The notes under the pieces: generated by a model
What the model was told of the DNA's origin: nothing
The model's input: the letters and a program-made list of their open reading frames with translations, nothing else
Databases searched by the model: none
Origin: Drosophila persimilis
Lineage: Eukaryota; Arthropoda; Insecta; Diptera; Drosophilidae
NCBI RefSeq assembly: GCF_003286085.1
Contig: NW_020825288.1
Location: forward strand, 22,010,001-22,074,000
Direction of reading: 5' to 3'
DNA length: 64,000 nt
Translations under genes and position numbers: made by a program
Shown: one piece after another, positions 1-12,300 of the stretch
Position numbering within the stretch: the stretch's first letter is position 1
How the letters are laid out: each line of letters starts with the position of its first letter

Positions 1-3000
1 TTACCAGAAAAATTTAGAATGAAATTGGGTTCTGGGGAGCACTGGAGTTGCAGCAATGCTTTTGAGGCCGAAATGGAAAATGTTAGTTGAAAAATAACAC
101 CACGAGCAGGATCTCCAGCAATAGAAAAAAAGCGAAGCAGTTATTCAAAAGCTCCAAAGTGGGTTTCCATCCCTGGATATTCTAATAAAGTTGAATCGGG
201 AAAAAACCCGAAAATGTTTTTAATTTTCGGTTCATTATTACAAGTTATGGTACGGATACATCCATGGCAGTTAGCCCTAAAACAAGGGTTGGGGAAACTT
301 GGGAAAATTGCTTCCGTGGGTGGGTGTTTCTCAATTGATTCCGCCCAGCGAAGAGGCACTAAAAATCAATCGGTTGCCACTTCCACTCCCTAGATCTGCT
401 GTGCAAAGTTTGCCCCTGCCCCCTGCCAGACACTTGGCCTCGCCGTAGCCTCTTTCTACCCGTACATTTGCCTAGTTGATGTTTTTCTTAACTTTATTGC
501 AAGAGTATTTTTGTTGGCCCAACTGTGGAAAACCCCAGCAAAAACCGAGAGCTAAAGCAGCCGGCAGCAGAAACCAGCTTTTCGATTCAATTTCCGTGCT
601 TACAATGGTGCTGCTTGTTGCTATTTTGCATAGCCAGGAAGGAGCAGGAGCTTGGCTTAGCTTTCACGCAGCGGTCCCGGGTATGAGGGTATAGGGTGCT
701 ACTTGGGTAGAGTATTGCAAAACATTGGCAGCTTCTGGCATAGGCGTAACTTAGTTTCTTGTTCGCCACTGAAAAGTTTCTGTTTTTCAGTGTTTTTTTG
801 TTTTTTTGCTATAAGTAATTCGCGAATAGTGCAAGATTTATGCGTTCGACAAATGCAAAAACTTTGGATGCTGTCGGTATTGCCATTGCAGTTGATATGT
901 GTCGGGGGGATTAAGTGGAGTTGGTTTAACACTTTCCTGAGTTACGATCGCGGCTCAAAGTTGGTTTTAAGCTGATTTGTGGATATCTGGATATGCCATA
1001 GAACAAGGTATATCGAACTATTCCTCACATTTATCAAATATTGATGCATTATAAGGATAACGCCTTAAACAGTTTCTGCCAAGCTAAAATATTTATTTAC
1101 AGATATGCCACCACCCCTATATAGTTTATATTTGTGAGTCCACACATTACAAATCTTTGCTACTCAGAAAATTATATTATTTCCCTATTTACAGCTCTCA
1201 TCCCACTCAGCAAAGGGTATCTCTCTAGCCAGCGAATACCAATCTCGAACCATCTTTCACTTAGAGCAACATCCTTGAATTCGCCTCCCCTTCTGGGGTG
1301 GTGCTCCAGAAGAAAACAAAAACTTCCGGCTGCATATCAATAACGAAATAAACTTGTTACATACTGAACCAAGGGGGAACTCTCAGGAAGGAGAGGCAGA
1401 GAGAGGGCAGGGATACAGGAAAATTTGAGGAAAACTTGCCAAGAGATTGAACTGCATCGTTTAGCTAAACTTTAACCCTCGATACCTCGACACATTTATT
1501 CAGGGCAAACATTTGCAGGAATGATGATAAGGGATCAGGTTACAGCCAGGCAAACGGACAACTTCAATGAAATTAAGTGTAAAATTATCTAAGTAACCAG
1601 CGAGCTTCTAAATGTCATGGATAAAGCACCCAAAAAGGATGTAGGGAGAGTAGAGTGAGGAATAAGGAGGAAAATCTATGCAACCACGCCGCCAATCTAT
1701 GCAACATTCATTTTTCTTTTGTCATATATAGTCGCCCCCCGTCTGGGTTTGATGTTGAAAAATTGAAAAAACGAAAGTCAATGTTGGGGCAGGACCGCAA
1801 AAAAAGGGATGGAAATGAGGAAAATGGCTAGAGAGAATGAAAATCTTTGCCTGACGCGCTTAACCCTTTGGCTGCCAAGTCAAACATGGTTTTTTTTTGT
1901 GTGCCCTCTTTCTTTCGGTTGATACTGAAAGGCAACTTTCATAATGATAATAATTTTGTGCATGATTTATGAATGGAACAAGTTTTATGGCCACGAAACG
2001 AACTGAAGCAAAGCATGGCCGTAGCCATGGCTATGGCTATAGACCCATAAACCTTATGCAAACGGTAATTTTCAGCAGCTAGGGATGGGGATGGGGACGA
2101 GGACGGAAAGCACCTTATTTCACTTTAATATTTATTTCAACTGTCGGACCGCTTTGGAGCATAGTAAATTTGCATCTTTCAGCGTTCAAATTTCCTAGAG
2201 AAAAACCAGGTGAGTGCACGGAGAAAAGGATGAGCAGGTGGAGTGGGAGTGGGAGTGGGTGAGGTGTCGACCCCTTTGAAAATCATTTCGGTGTGAAATT
2301 GTGTCCGCACAAGAGCGAGAGAGAGTGTGAGCACGTGAGCTCATTGCAAATGCGCGCTAGTAAAAGTTTCCCCAGACTAAACTCGACCCATAGACATAGT
2401 CGGGCCCCTCGTAGTTTGCCTCGTACTTCGGCTTCAGCTCCAATTCGAGTCCGGTCCGGGTCCGGCGCTCTGTTGGCCATTAAATTGAGGCCCCAAAAGT
2501 ATGCTAGACTTTCTCCGTTCTGCGTTTTTTCTCTCTATTTTTTGTTCGTTCCGCCACAACAGGCCATAAGTTCCGTTCGGGTCTCGCGTTTTATAGCCCC
2601 TGGGCAGCTGATAATATGAAATTAATGCCTAGTACCCGCTCAGACCCATGGCTGACCCCAAACCCCAGCGAGGCCAAGTGAAGCCAAGCGAACGGAGCGT
2701 ACCAGAGGCCGGAGACTTGTGAAGATTTACGGGGCATGCAATCGATGCCCAGTTGTGCGGCATGTTGCATGCTTGCAATTAGGCGCAGCGCAGTAGATCC
2801 CCGAAATTATGCACGACCAAGAAGGTCACTACATGCACTCTCGTGCGAGTGTGTGTGTATGTATCATAAATGGAATCCCCTATTCACGTGTGTGTGGTAA
2901 ATTTTTCTTTCAAATTGTGCTTTGACGAGGCGACGTGGCGTTGGCCTTTCACCCAAAAATCGCACGCAAATCATGAAATCCAAATTGTGGGGGGGGCTGT

Positions 3001-6000
3001 GTTCCCGATTACCATTACTCTGGAAAATGTCTGACCTTAAAAATGAGTTTTAGGTGCGGCTATGAAATACCAATTTTCGGAGTATTGAAAAAGAGGAATT
3101 GCTTTTGGGAAGGCATCCAAACTCCATTTTCTGTTGCTTATTATCCGTAATGTTACATGGGTGGCTAACACATCCACAAATACAAGCACTCACATACACA
3201 CACGCCCTCATACGAACATAAGCACTTGAGTACGCCTGGCTCTGGCTTCGGGCCACATGTGTGTGGGTAAATTTTCACATAAATTCCCCAAATGTGACAA
3301 GGACATTTGCATAGAAATACTAATACGAAAGCAGGCAGGCACACAAACACTCCGAAGCCCTCGGAAAGAAAGAGCCCCTGAGAAGGTTGGGACTCAGGTG
3401 GGGTTACGGACACCGGAGTGACGAGTTCTCGGCAAATGTTTGTTGCAGTTTATTTGCGCATGTAATTGAGGTCGTAAGCAACAAGCCACCCAGGCACACA
3501 GACGGACAGAGAGATGAAACCAGGCGCCACATGAGGACCAGGATAGGACAGGACACGACAGGATAGGAGAGAATTGGACAGGACTGAACAATGTCTATGT
3601 GGTAGGGTGTAGCCCAAACGGGCCTAAGTGTGTTCCCTTGTTATCCATAGCGCAACGAGAGCGAAGGGGGCACGCGTCGAGGCAGGATGGAATCCATCGA
3701 TGGGGAATCCCAATTGAAATGAATTCCCATCAATTGCTGTTTGACATGCAATTAATTCACTTCCATGAATTCGAAATAACGTCAGTTTAATATCAAACAA
3801 TTGTGGCAAAATTTAATTGACTAACATCGACTGCACATCGTATAGCTCAGGGGCTTTTCCAACTAGCTTTTGTAACCGCAACTACTAGGCTAGGGAAATT
3901 AATCAATTTGCATGCAAATGAATGGCAAACCACTTTTCCAACCCAACTGGAAAGAGTCTTTCGGAATATTAGCCATCATCGGGTGTCAAAGTATTATTCA
4001 TCTAAACCAGCAAGGTGACACAGGTGGGATAACAATGATTTTTCGAGTACAAATATGACCCCAATTCAGAAAAGTTTTAATGGTATTATTCCAGAAGAAA
4101 AACATGTTCTAAATTTTTATTTGAGCCCACTATTGTAGCAGGACACACGATCAAAATTGTACTCAACTGAAAAACCTGAAAGACTAAAATACATTTAGTC
4201 AAAGACTATATAATACTATATATAAGACTACAGTATTGTATTGAACGCTTGAAAGCGAATTTCCCAATAACTCAAAAATAAATTGTTAATCTTTGGCTTG
4301 ACGAGTAATATTTTCTCCGAGTCTGGAACCTCAAACTAGGTCCAGGTATAGTTCTCAGTAAGTATTTTATGCGTCTCGCCAAAGACTCTAAATTTGTTTC
4401 TTGGATTCTGGGGACCGACTCAGCGTTGACGAACGGACGAAGAAACGATGTATAAGTGAAGAGATAATTTAAGTACCTTGAAACATTGAACGAAAATTAA
4501 AATGAAATTTTTTGTTGTGCAATATCGGGGGGAAAAAAATACATTGAACAAACAGCGTGTCCGATTTAAGACTACAATTTACCAATTTTGCAATGGTGTT
4601 CTATGGTTTTTATTGCGTTTATTTAATATTCATATTCCACCAACCATATTCGAAATTGAATGATACTTGTGCTGTAATGCATTTCTCTTCTGAAAATAAG
4701 TTGGAATATTGCAAGAATAGGGTGTCCAACCCTACTCTCGTGTTGCATAAACACTTTTTATAACCATATATTTCCGTTCATAAAGTAATTCTATATTGTT
4801 CATAATTTTTTCTTACTGCTTGTCATTTCAATTCAATATTGAATCGAAAATTAAACCGAGTTTTTTGTTTCTGTTGTTTTTTTTTTTGTTGCAAGCTGAC
4901 ATTTAATTAAACAGCGGAAATGAACAATTTAATTAATTTATAGCATATGACAAAAACCATTTTCCGTATAAACATAACAAAAAAAGTGCATGCTAAGCGA
5001 TAGCTTTAGGTTTTTGCACACATAAAAAATATAGCTATCATTTATGCGGTGTCAAATGAAAATTGATGAAGAAGTAGCTAAACAACAGACCAGCTCTGTG
5101 GATTAATATTCCCAGACATTTTCTAATTGTGCCCAAAGCCTAATGGTTGCGCAGACGTCCAAGTGTCTGGTCTCTAGCGAATTAGATAGGGATCTCTCTC
5201 GCACTCGAGGCTTAAGAGCTACAGCAATTGTTGAACCCCAGACTGTTGCTAATCACTTGACAACACGCGAGCTTAGCGCCCCACAACACAACCCACAACG
5301 ATTTGTACTCGGAGGTGCCGCAAGCGGGGAGAAGAGGAAGAGCCTTTCCCAAGCAGCATAAACCAATAAAACAGTCACACCCATCATTTAATATGTATTA
5401 AAAAAAGAACTCAATCGAAACGGAAACAATATGTAAGTACACGTGAAAAAGCCCATGGCATGTGTGGGCAATTCATTTATTTTAATGAAAAGTACATTTT
5501 GCATTTACGAGTATATGCCACAGGTAAATAGGCCGCGAGGCAGAGACAAACAGCAGACAGACGAAGGGGCAGGGCAATATGTAACTGGAGGGAAAACATA
5601 TCTGTAAATACATACGAGTATACGAGTATTTTCACCCGAAATGAGTCTGCCGAGGAGCATTTATTAGGAACAGTGGAAAACCTCCGGCCTAATTTTGTAG
5701 TGCTGATTGAAAATCAATTTTTGTTTGGAAATGTCACAAATTCATTACAGAAAAGAAAGCCTAGAATAGAAATATACAAATAGTGAAATAAAATCTGAAT
5801 AAACTTCAAAGGTATGAGGAGAAAAAAGGTAAATGACCGTAAAGTAAATGGACTGAAAAACTGCCCTCAAATTTTCTTGAATACAGCCTAAAAATCATTG
5901 ACATTCAGGTATGTACTATCACAAGCGGATAACAAGAATGGTGTACTATAAAGACCTCCCCCTAGTGACAGCGACTATGCAGGAGATACCAATAGAGAGA

Positions 6001-8805
6001 AACAATGATTTCAAACAAGTCCTTCTGAAAGAACTGGAAGAGGTGGAACTATGGAAATTAGGATAATAAACGACTACAAACATGAAGGATATTAATAACA
6101 AAATAAACGGGTTTCAAAGAGCGCTTTCAAACTTTCAACTTTCAACACAATAGAGAAGCTGTTCCCCAAGAAGAAGTTAAATAAAATTCTGCTTCAAAAT
6201 GAAAATTAATCCAATTTAAACTTAATTACAAAATATTCTGGCATAAATCTAACTGGAAATATTCATTTTCAGATAACTAAAACCATTTATTAAGTCTGGG
6301 AAAATTCTTAAAATTTATAGAAATAGATTGATGGACCTGGCAATATTTTCTGTACTGTATATGCTGATCAAGAAGATTTATACACCTAATGGTTTCGGCG
6401 ATTCTTCGTTCTATGCTTCTGGGACCCTCTGCACGAGCATACAATTTCAAATAGAAAATTCTCTGTCTCCTTTCTACCTTTTCGCAGCAAATGCATTTGA
6501 ATTGCGGAATTTCTATGAAATTTATAGTCGTCATTTTTGGAGAAAAAACGCACCTTGAACTTTTGACGGGAAGGGAAGCTTCTCCCATAAGCTTCTCTCG
6601 AGTTTAATTAAGGCGCAGCTGGTGGCACCATTATGCCAAACTCACACATTCATACACACACACACACACACTTTCCAACATAGAGCTACACACAGTGAAA
6701 CAACAAATGTCGATGTCAACGCTGGCGTTGATTTATTTAATGCGCGCACTGTTGAAGTCGCGCCAAAAGTCACGCTGAAGCCGCTCTGAAACCGCCTGAT
6801 AATCAAATGTCATTCCTGGCATGCCACACGGAAGCAGCAGGAGTAGCGGCGTGGCAACACACGACAAGTGCTTAATTTATTTTGCATTAAAGCCTCATTT
6901 ATCTTTTCTTATCGCCTGTGCAACAACATTGAAGATTTACTCAGCCAACCGCACCCCACCACAGAGGCAAGAAAATAGCGCTTCAACTCAAGTCGGTCGC
7001 CCTTCCATTTGTGTGTGTGTGTGTGTTTGTTGCGCCACACGACACGCCCCTTATTTATGTGCCTTCAGCTGCAACCAAGTCTATGGTCAACGCCTTCTTG
7101 CCACAATATTTTTTTCGAGTGTTGCTTCTCCTCATGGCTTTTTGTGAGACTTCTGTACTGTGTCTCGGGCAAGTTGCAAGTTGCTTCTCCCTCAATTTTG
7201 TTGCCATGTCAATGGCCTGTGTGTCCTTCTGCCACTCTGGCTCTCTCTTTGTGTTGAGCGTGTTTGTGGCCTTTATTAATTGCAACGCCTCAACAAAAAT
7301 TGTTTGCCATTTTCGTTGCATGTTTGCCCGTAGACAAAAATGGTTTTCTCTAACACAGCTCCCACAGCTAACAAAAAAAGGCAGGACAGAACCAAAAAAG
7401 AATATGGACAACGCCTGCGGTTGGGCTTCAAATTGTTGCCATTTTTTTGTGTCTAGGCCTTGTCGCTGACGGCCATTATTGAATTAGGCTTTGCGGTTCG
7501 CCCCGGAAAAGTCACAAAACAAAAAAGTAGCAGAAAAACAGGAACATGGGGGGAAATGAAAACGAAAAAGTGAATAAAACTGATTAAATGTAGAAGAGAA
7601 AAGGCAAAACCCAGACTTAACTTTGCACAAATTCCATCAAAAGTTAGGGCACGAAATTTAGCTCGAATTGGGGTATGAAATATTAAGGTCTGCCTTAAAG
7701 ACGTCTATAAGTTCATACACTTGCGGAACTTTTGCAAATTTGCTGGCAAATTGAGCAGAAATTTTAATATAAATCGAGTTAAATGGAGTCCAATGAAAGT
7801 ATCCAAGGCAACGCGGAAGAACAGAACTTCCTGTTGCTTATGTAGTTAACAAATCCAGAATAACTCATCCATGACAGACTGCAGCAGACTGACAGATTTG
7901 CAGCATCAAAGCCTATTAATGAATGAATTATTTAACATGAATGACAGAAGCAACAATCAAGGACAGACGCACTCATGGATTGGCTCAGTATTTGGACCAG
8001 GAAATGTCCTTAGAGAGTGGCATATGGCACTATGATTTACGGCAGTGCAGAGTCGTAAAAGAAAATAAGGAAATGTTCTCGAAATGTATGCAGTCATAAA
8101 CTAATTACATTTGCTGCCTGCTTCCGCAATTAATTTTTGACTGAGAATTCGTTTTTGTGATTTGTTGGTATTCTTTATGGCCCATACACGCATACTCGTA
8201 CGAGGAGAGCGAAGAACAAAGTTTTTCCCGCTTAGTGGGTCAGTGTAATAATTTGCACAATAGCAAAACATCGAGCAAAAACCGAACGATAACATGGAAA
8301 ACGTGCAACACGGCATTGTGAAAGTGCGGAGGGGAAGAAAACAACATCCAGCCATGAAAACCCGCAATCCAGAGGCAAGCCCCTTCTCGTTGCTGTTGTT
8401 CTGTTTTAGTGTTTCCATCGTTTGCTAAACGGAAATCGATGGAAACTCTTTGCTTGAGCTCCGGCACGTCGCTTGGCTTATCGCAATGGAGAAATGAAGA
8501 AAAAGGGAAAGTGTTCTCAGTTATCGTTATGCGAATCGGTCTTTTCCCTCAACTTTGGGCGACACAACAAAGTGACAACGATTGAGCGATAGAATAGCAA
8601 AGAGTTTTGAATTCTGAAGAAATCGAGAGAGCAACTTTAAGATTTCTTGGCTGAGTAATTCTTAGTTCTATCAGGGTTAAAATTTTCTTGATTTCTTTGA
8701 TTGCCTTTTAAGTGCCTCTCATCCACACATGCATCGAAGTTACAAAGGTTTCTTTTAGTTCCTTCTGATTTAATAATATTTCCCTCATGATTGGCCCTGA
8801 ATTTG
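1..8805. other. Intergenic region
   Basis: About 8.8 kb without a supportable gene. It contains a G-rich tract with three GGG runs (2238-2262), a CA tract at 6655-6671, a GT tract at 7010-7026 and AT-rich DNA with many TTAATTA-type homeodomain-like sites around 3700-4950. Long open frames near 7000-7470 on both strands are low-complexity and mutually overlapping. Confidence 0.55.
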
Positions 8806-9361
8806 TATACCCGTCACTCAAAATAAGTAAAGGGGGATATTATGGTGAAAGTCGATGTCGGTGTGTATTATGGAATCGAACATTTTAGGGATACGTGAAA
8901 ACCAAAAACGCAGAGTCATAGAGAATGACCATATCTGTCAGACTGCCGAATTTGGATCATATCGGATTATTAAAGTAGCGAGAAGGAACAAATTAATTTT
9001 CAGTGGTTACGGAACGCTGTCCATTCCCTTACGCATTCTCTCTCTCTCACACACACACTCTTCACCGTGCAGTTTGTGCCCTCTGGCGAGATAAAATGGC
9101 CGATGTTGTTATGGGAATAGGAAAATGAGGCATATGAAAATGTAAAGAAAAATGGAAGCAGATAAGGGCTAATATAAAAAAATTAGCCAAACGGTTTGAG
9201 CGATTTTTATGAAATTTTGTTTGGCAAAAAATTCCTTTTTCAAACAAATAATTTGTATATATTACGTAAATCATAGGCTCACATACTATAAATTCTGACT
9301 GAGTACCGGGTATAAAGTAGAGCCGCTGCCTTTGCCGCGGCTCACAACGTTCCCCTCGTTT
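8806..9361 (+). mobile_element. Helentron/DINE-1-like non-autonomous element
   Basis: The element starts TATACCCGTCACTCA and continues AGTAAAGGGGGATAT, the typical beginning of DINE-1-like elements in this genus. It has an internal CT/CA microsatellite (about 9038-9060), a common trait of the family. Near the 3' end are ACCGGGTATA (inverse of the 5' TATACCCG) and a GC-rich hairpin, GAGCCGC 9320-9326 pairing with GCGGCTC 9337-9343, followed by AACGTTCCCCTCGTTT. It has no coding capacity and no target-site duplication, as expected for Helitron-type elements. Moderately diverged, so not a very recent insertion. Exact ends are by eye. Confidence 0.7.
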
Positions 9362-12300
9362 AATCTGATCCGACGTTTCTGATTTGTAATCTACTCAAGG
9401 TGAAAGGGCCTTAAAGGTGTAATATAACTTTTTAGAATATTATCCTTGATATTACTATTGAACCATGCCTGGTCTTTATGAAACTAGCTAAATGCTATGT
9501 ATAAAAATGATACTTTTTGCGCATTTCTGTTGACTAATTCTATAAGTAATATTATGTCTTAATATGTTTCAGGTCACTGTATTACATTTTCATCTAGTTT
9601 AAACGGCTAATTTATAATTATTTTTCGAAGAAATCAAAGCGAAAACCCTTTTAGGAATGGTAGTTTATACGCATGTATGTGGAGCTGTTGGAGCGGTGGA
9701 GGTTTATGTCAGTTTTATGCATTAGCATTTAGCAGGGCAGCAAACTGCATTGCTAAGCGCCTCCGCAGCCTTGACCATTGTTGTGGGATGTTGGCTGCTG
9801 GCTTTTCTGAGGCCATAGCGGTGGGTGTTCCAGGGTGGGGGCTGGCTGCTGCCTTCGGAAGCCATAACACGCATAATTACATGCCGAGCAACAGTTTAGA
9901 TGCCAGCTATTAAAAATTAACTGCCAGCGCAGTAAAAAGCAAACTTGAGGGGGGGGGTTGCGAATGGCGAATCGGATGGGGGTGGCACAGCGAACATAAA
10001 TGAAAACTAATTTCGAGTTTTTTCAATCTGGGTTAAAAGGGTCTCGTTCTTTCGATGCTCCGATGCTGTGGCTGCCACTGCTGCTGCAGCTGCCGCTCGC
10101 AATTTTTAATCAGAAGGAAAAACCCTTTGAGCTCGGCGAGGAGCCAAACGAGCAGCCATTCAGCGAGTTTTCCTGATGTTCGGTTTTTCTTTTTCCTTGC
10201 TGTGTGTTGTTTGTGTTGTGGAATTGAAAACTGCTGGCTGATGTTTTTACAAATCATTTGCAATTCATTTGCCAGGCACTTATAAAACGTTTAAAAGCGA
10301 GTTTTTAATTACGACCAGCTCGGATGCCTCCTCTCTAGCAGAGATACAGCTATGTATATCCACTGTAGATACTGTATCTTCATTTGTATCTGCAAGCGAG
10401 TCAATGACTCGGCTTAGCTGCTGCTGGTATTTGTGTGTGTGTAGGAGTATTTGTTTCGCATTAACTAAATCAACCGTATTCAAGCGCCTGCTGCTCTAGT
10501 GCTCCACTGCTCCAGTGCCGCCTTGCTGCTCCATTGCCATGGAAGCGGCTTACTTTGAGACTCTCAGGGCGGCTTTTTATTGCCATTCGAGCCCAGACAG
10601 GAAAAGGAATGGCTGGTGAACACTGACTCGTGTTCGTATGCATCCCAGTTGCATGATGATGCCTCTTTGTTACACTCCCCAGGCTCGACTTTTGTAATCA
10701 ATGTGGGCAACTGGAGAACTGGATAGCCCGAAGCCATGGGCACAGCCAGCCTGCATTTAGATGAGCAGATAGATTTGGAGATTGTAGCCAGACCTCTGGA
10801 GGAGATAACTTCAGTGGAAACTCCTTTAAGCCTCAGGTCTAAGCCTTCATACCACCTTAGCCCATTTTGAAAGTGCCCCTGCCCTGCCCCTGCAACGGCA
10901 GCTAAACATCTTGCGACGAAATACGAGGAGTACTCTCGCAATCAGCGGCAATTGTAGATGCAGCAGCCAGCACGCCAGCCACCCAGCCAGTAAGTACCTC
11001 GGTGCAATGGCCCAAGTGCAGCATCGATGCCTGTCATTGCCTCGGCTGCTGCCACTCAACGACTCCTGCCTGACTGGCAGGACTGCTACTGCTAGTGGTA
11101 CTGCTGCTGCCACTGCTGGATGCATGCATCATGCATGATGGCTGGGCTGGGGCACATGGCGAGGACAGGCACAGAGTCGGAGCGAGAGACGCTCGCTGCT
11201 GACATTCGTTCCGTTTCGTGCAGTTTTTGTTTGCTTGCCTCCCTTTCGAGGCAGTTTGGTGTTTGTCTTGTTGGTTGGTTCTGTGGAGAGAGTGGGGATT
11301 GGGGATTGGGGGACAGGCGTTGGGCGGGTGGTCCAGCATCAGATCCACATCCAGATCCCTCTTCGGTTGCTGTGCTACGGCGTTGTTTGTTTGCTTTTTA
11401 AAGTTGCAATCATTCTACACATTACACCATGGCAAACATGACCTATTTTATATCCTACTCCTCCTGCTGCTGCTGCTCTTCTCGGCTCTCGGTCTGTCCC
11501 TGTCCCTGTCCCAGCTATTGACTTAAAAAATTCATTTCGCTAGATTTTTTCATTAATTGCAAAATAGGCTGTCTGCAAAATTGGTCTGCCTCTTTCAATA
11601 TTTTATGCCTTTGTCTGCCCCTCGGAGCGGAGGAACATTGCAGCGGGACTTCTCGTTCCGCAGCGGCGCGCCGCCAGGCAGCAACGAGAACAACCAGGAA
11701 TACCAATCAGAGAGGCCATTCCCCTTGTCGGGTCGGCTTGTTCATGACCAAAAACGGAGTGGTGGTTTTTTCTATTTCTCTGTGTAATAAAATATTCCGA
11801 CCAAGTGAAGATGATATCTACGACACACAAGGTTGAACCATTCTTTTCTTCCTTCTGCAGTGTTTGCCGACAGTCTTCTCCAGTGTTCTCTATTCTTAAT
11901 GGGTGTCATGAGGGCATATCAGGCTGCATCATAATTGATTTTTGAAGATATGGGGTAATTGGGTGAACGGGTTGGTGGGCTTGGGTTAATAGCTGCGACG
12001 ATTAGCTCAAGACTGAGAAAGCAAGGGCTGACGGGCCAAATTGCCGGGCCCTATGCAGCAAGCTTAGACGCGAGCGAGAGAGTAGGATAACCCGAGAGCG
12101 TTAGAGCTGCTCGGGGCCGCTGCTAAGCCAACAATATATTTAAATCGAGGCTTAAGCTGGATACTACTAAATCTGGCAAAATATCATTCTCAAGGTTCAT
12201 AGAGGTTCTTTTTAGATGTTCTTAGCACGAGGATTGTGATTATTAAGTAGGTGAATTGAAGAAGTTCGATGGACTCTAGCCAAATTGTTGGTATATGTTA

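Noticed and set aside
7011-7469. 152-codon plus-strand frame starting in a GT microsatellite
   Set aside because: Starts in a Cys/Val repeat made by the GT run, overlaps an equally long minus-strand frame, and resembles no known protein.
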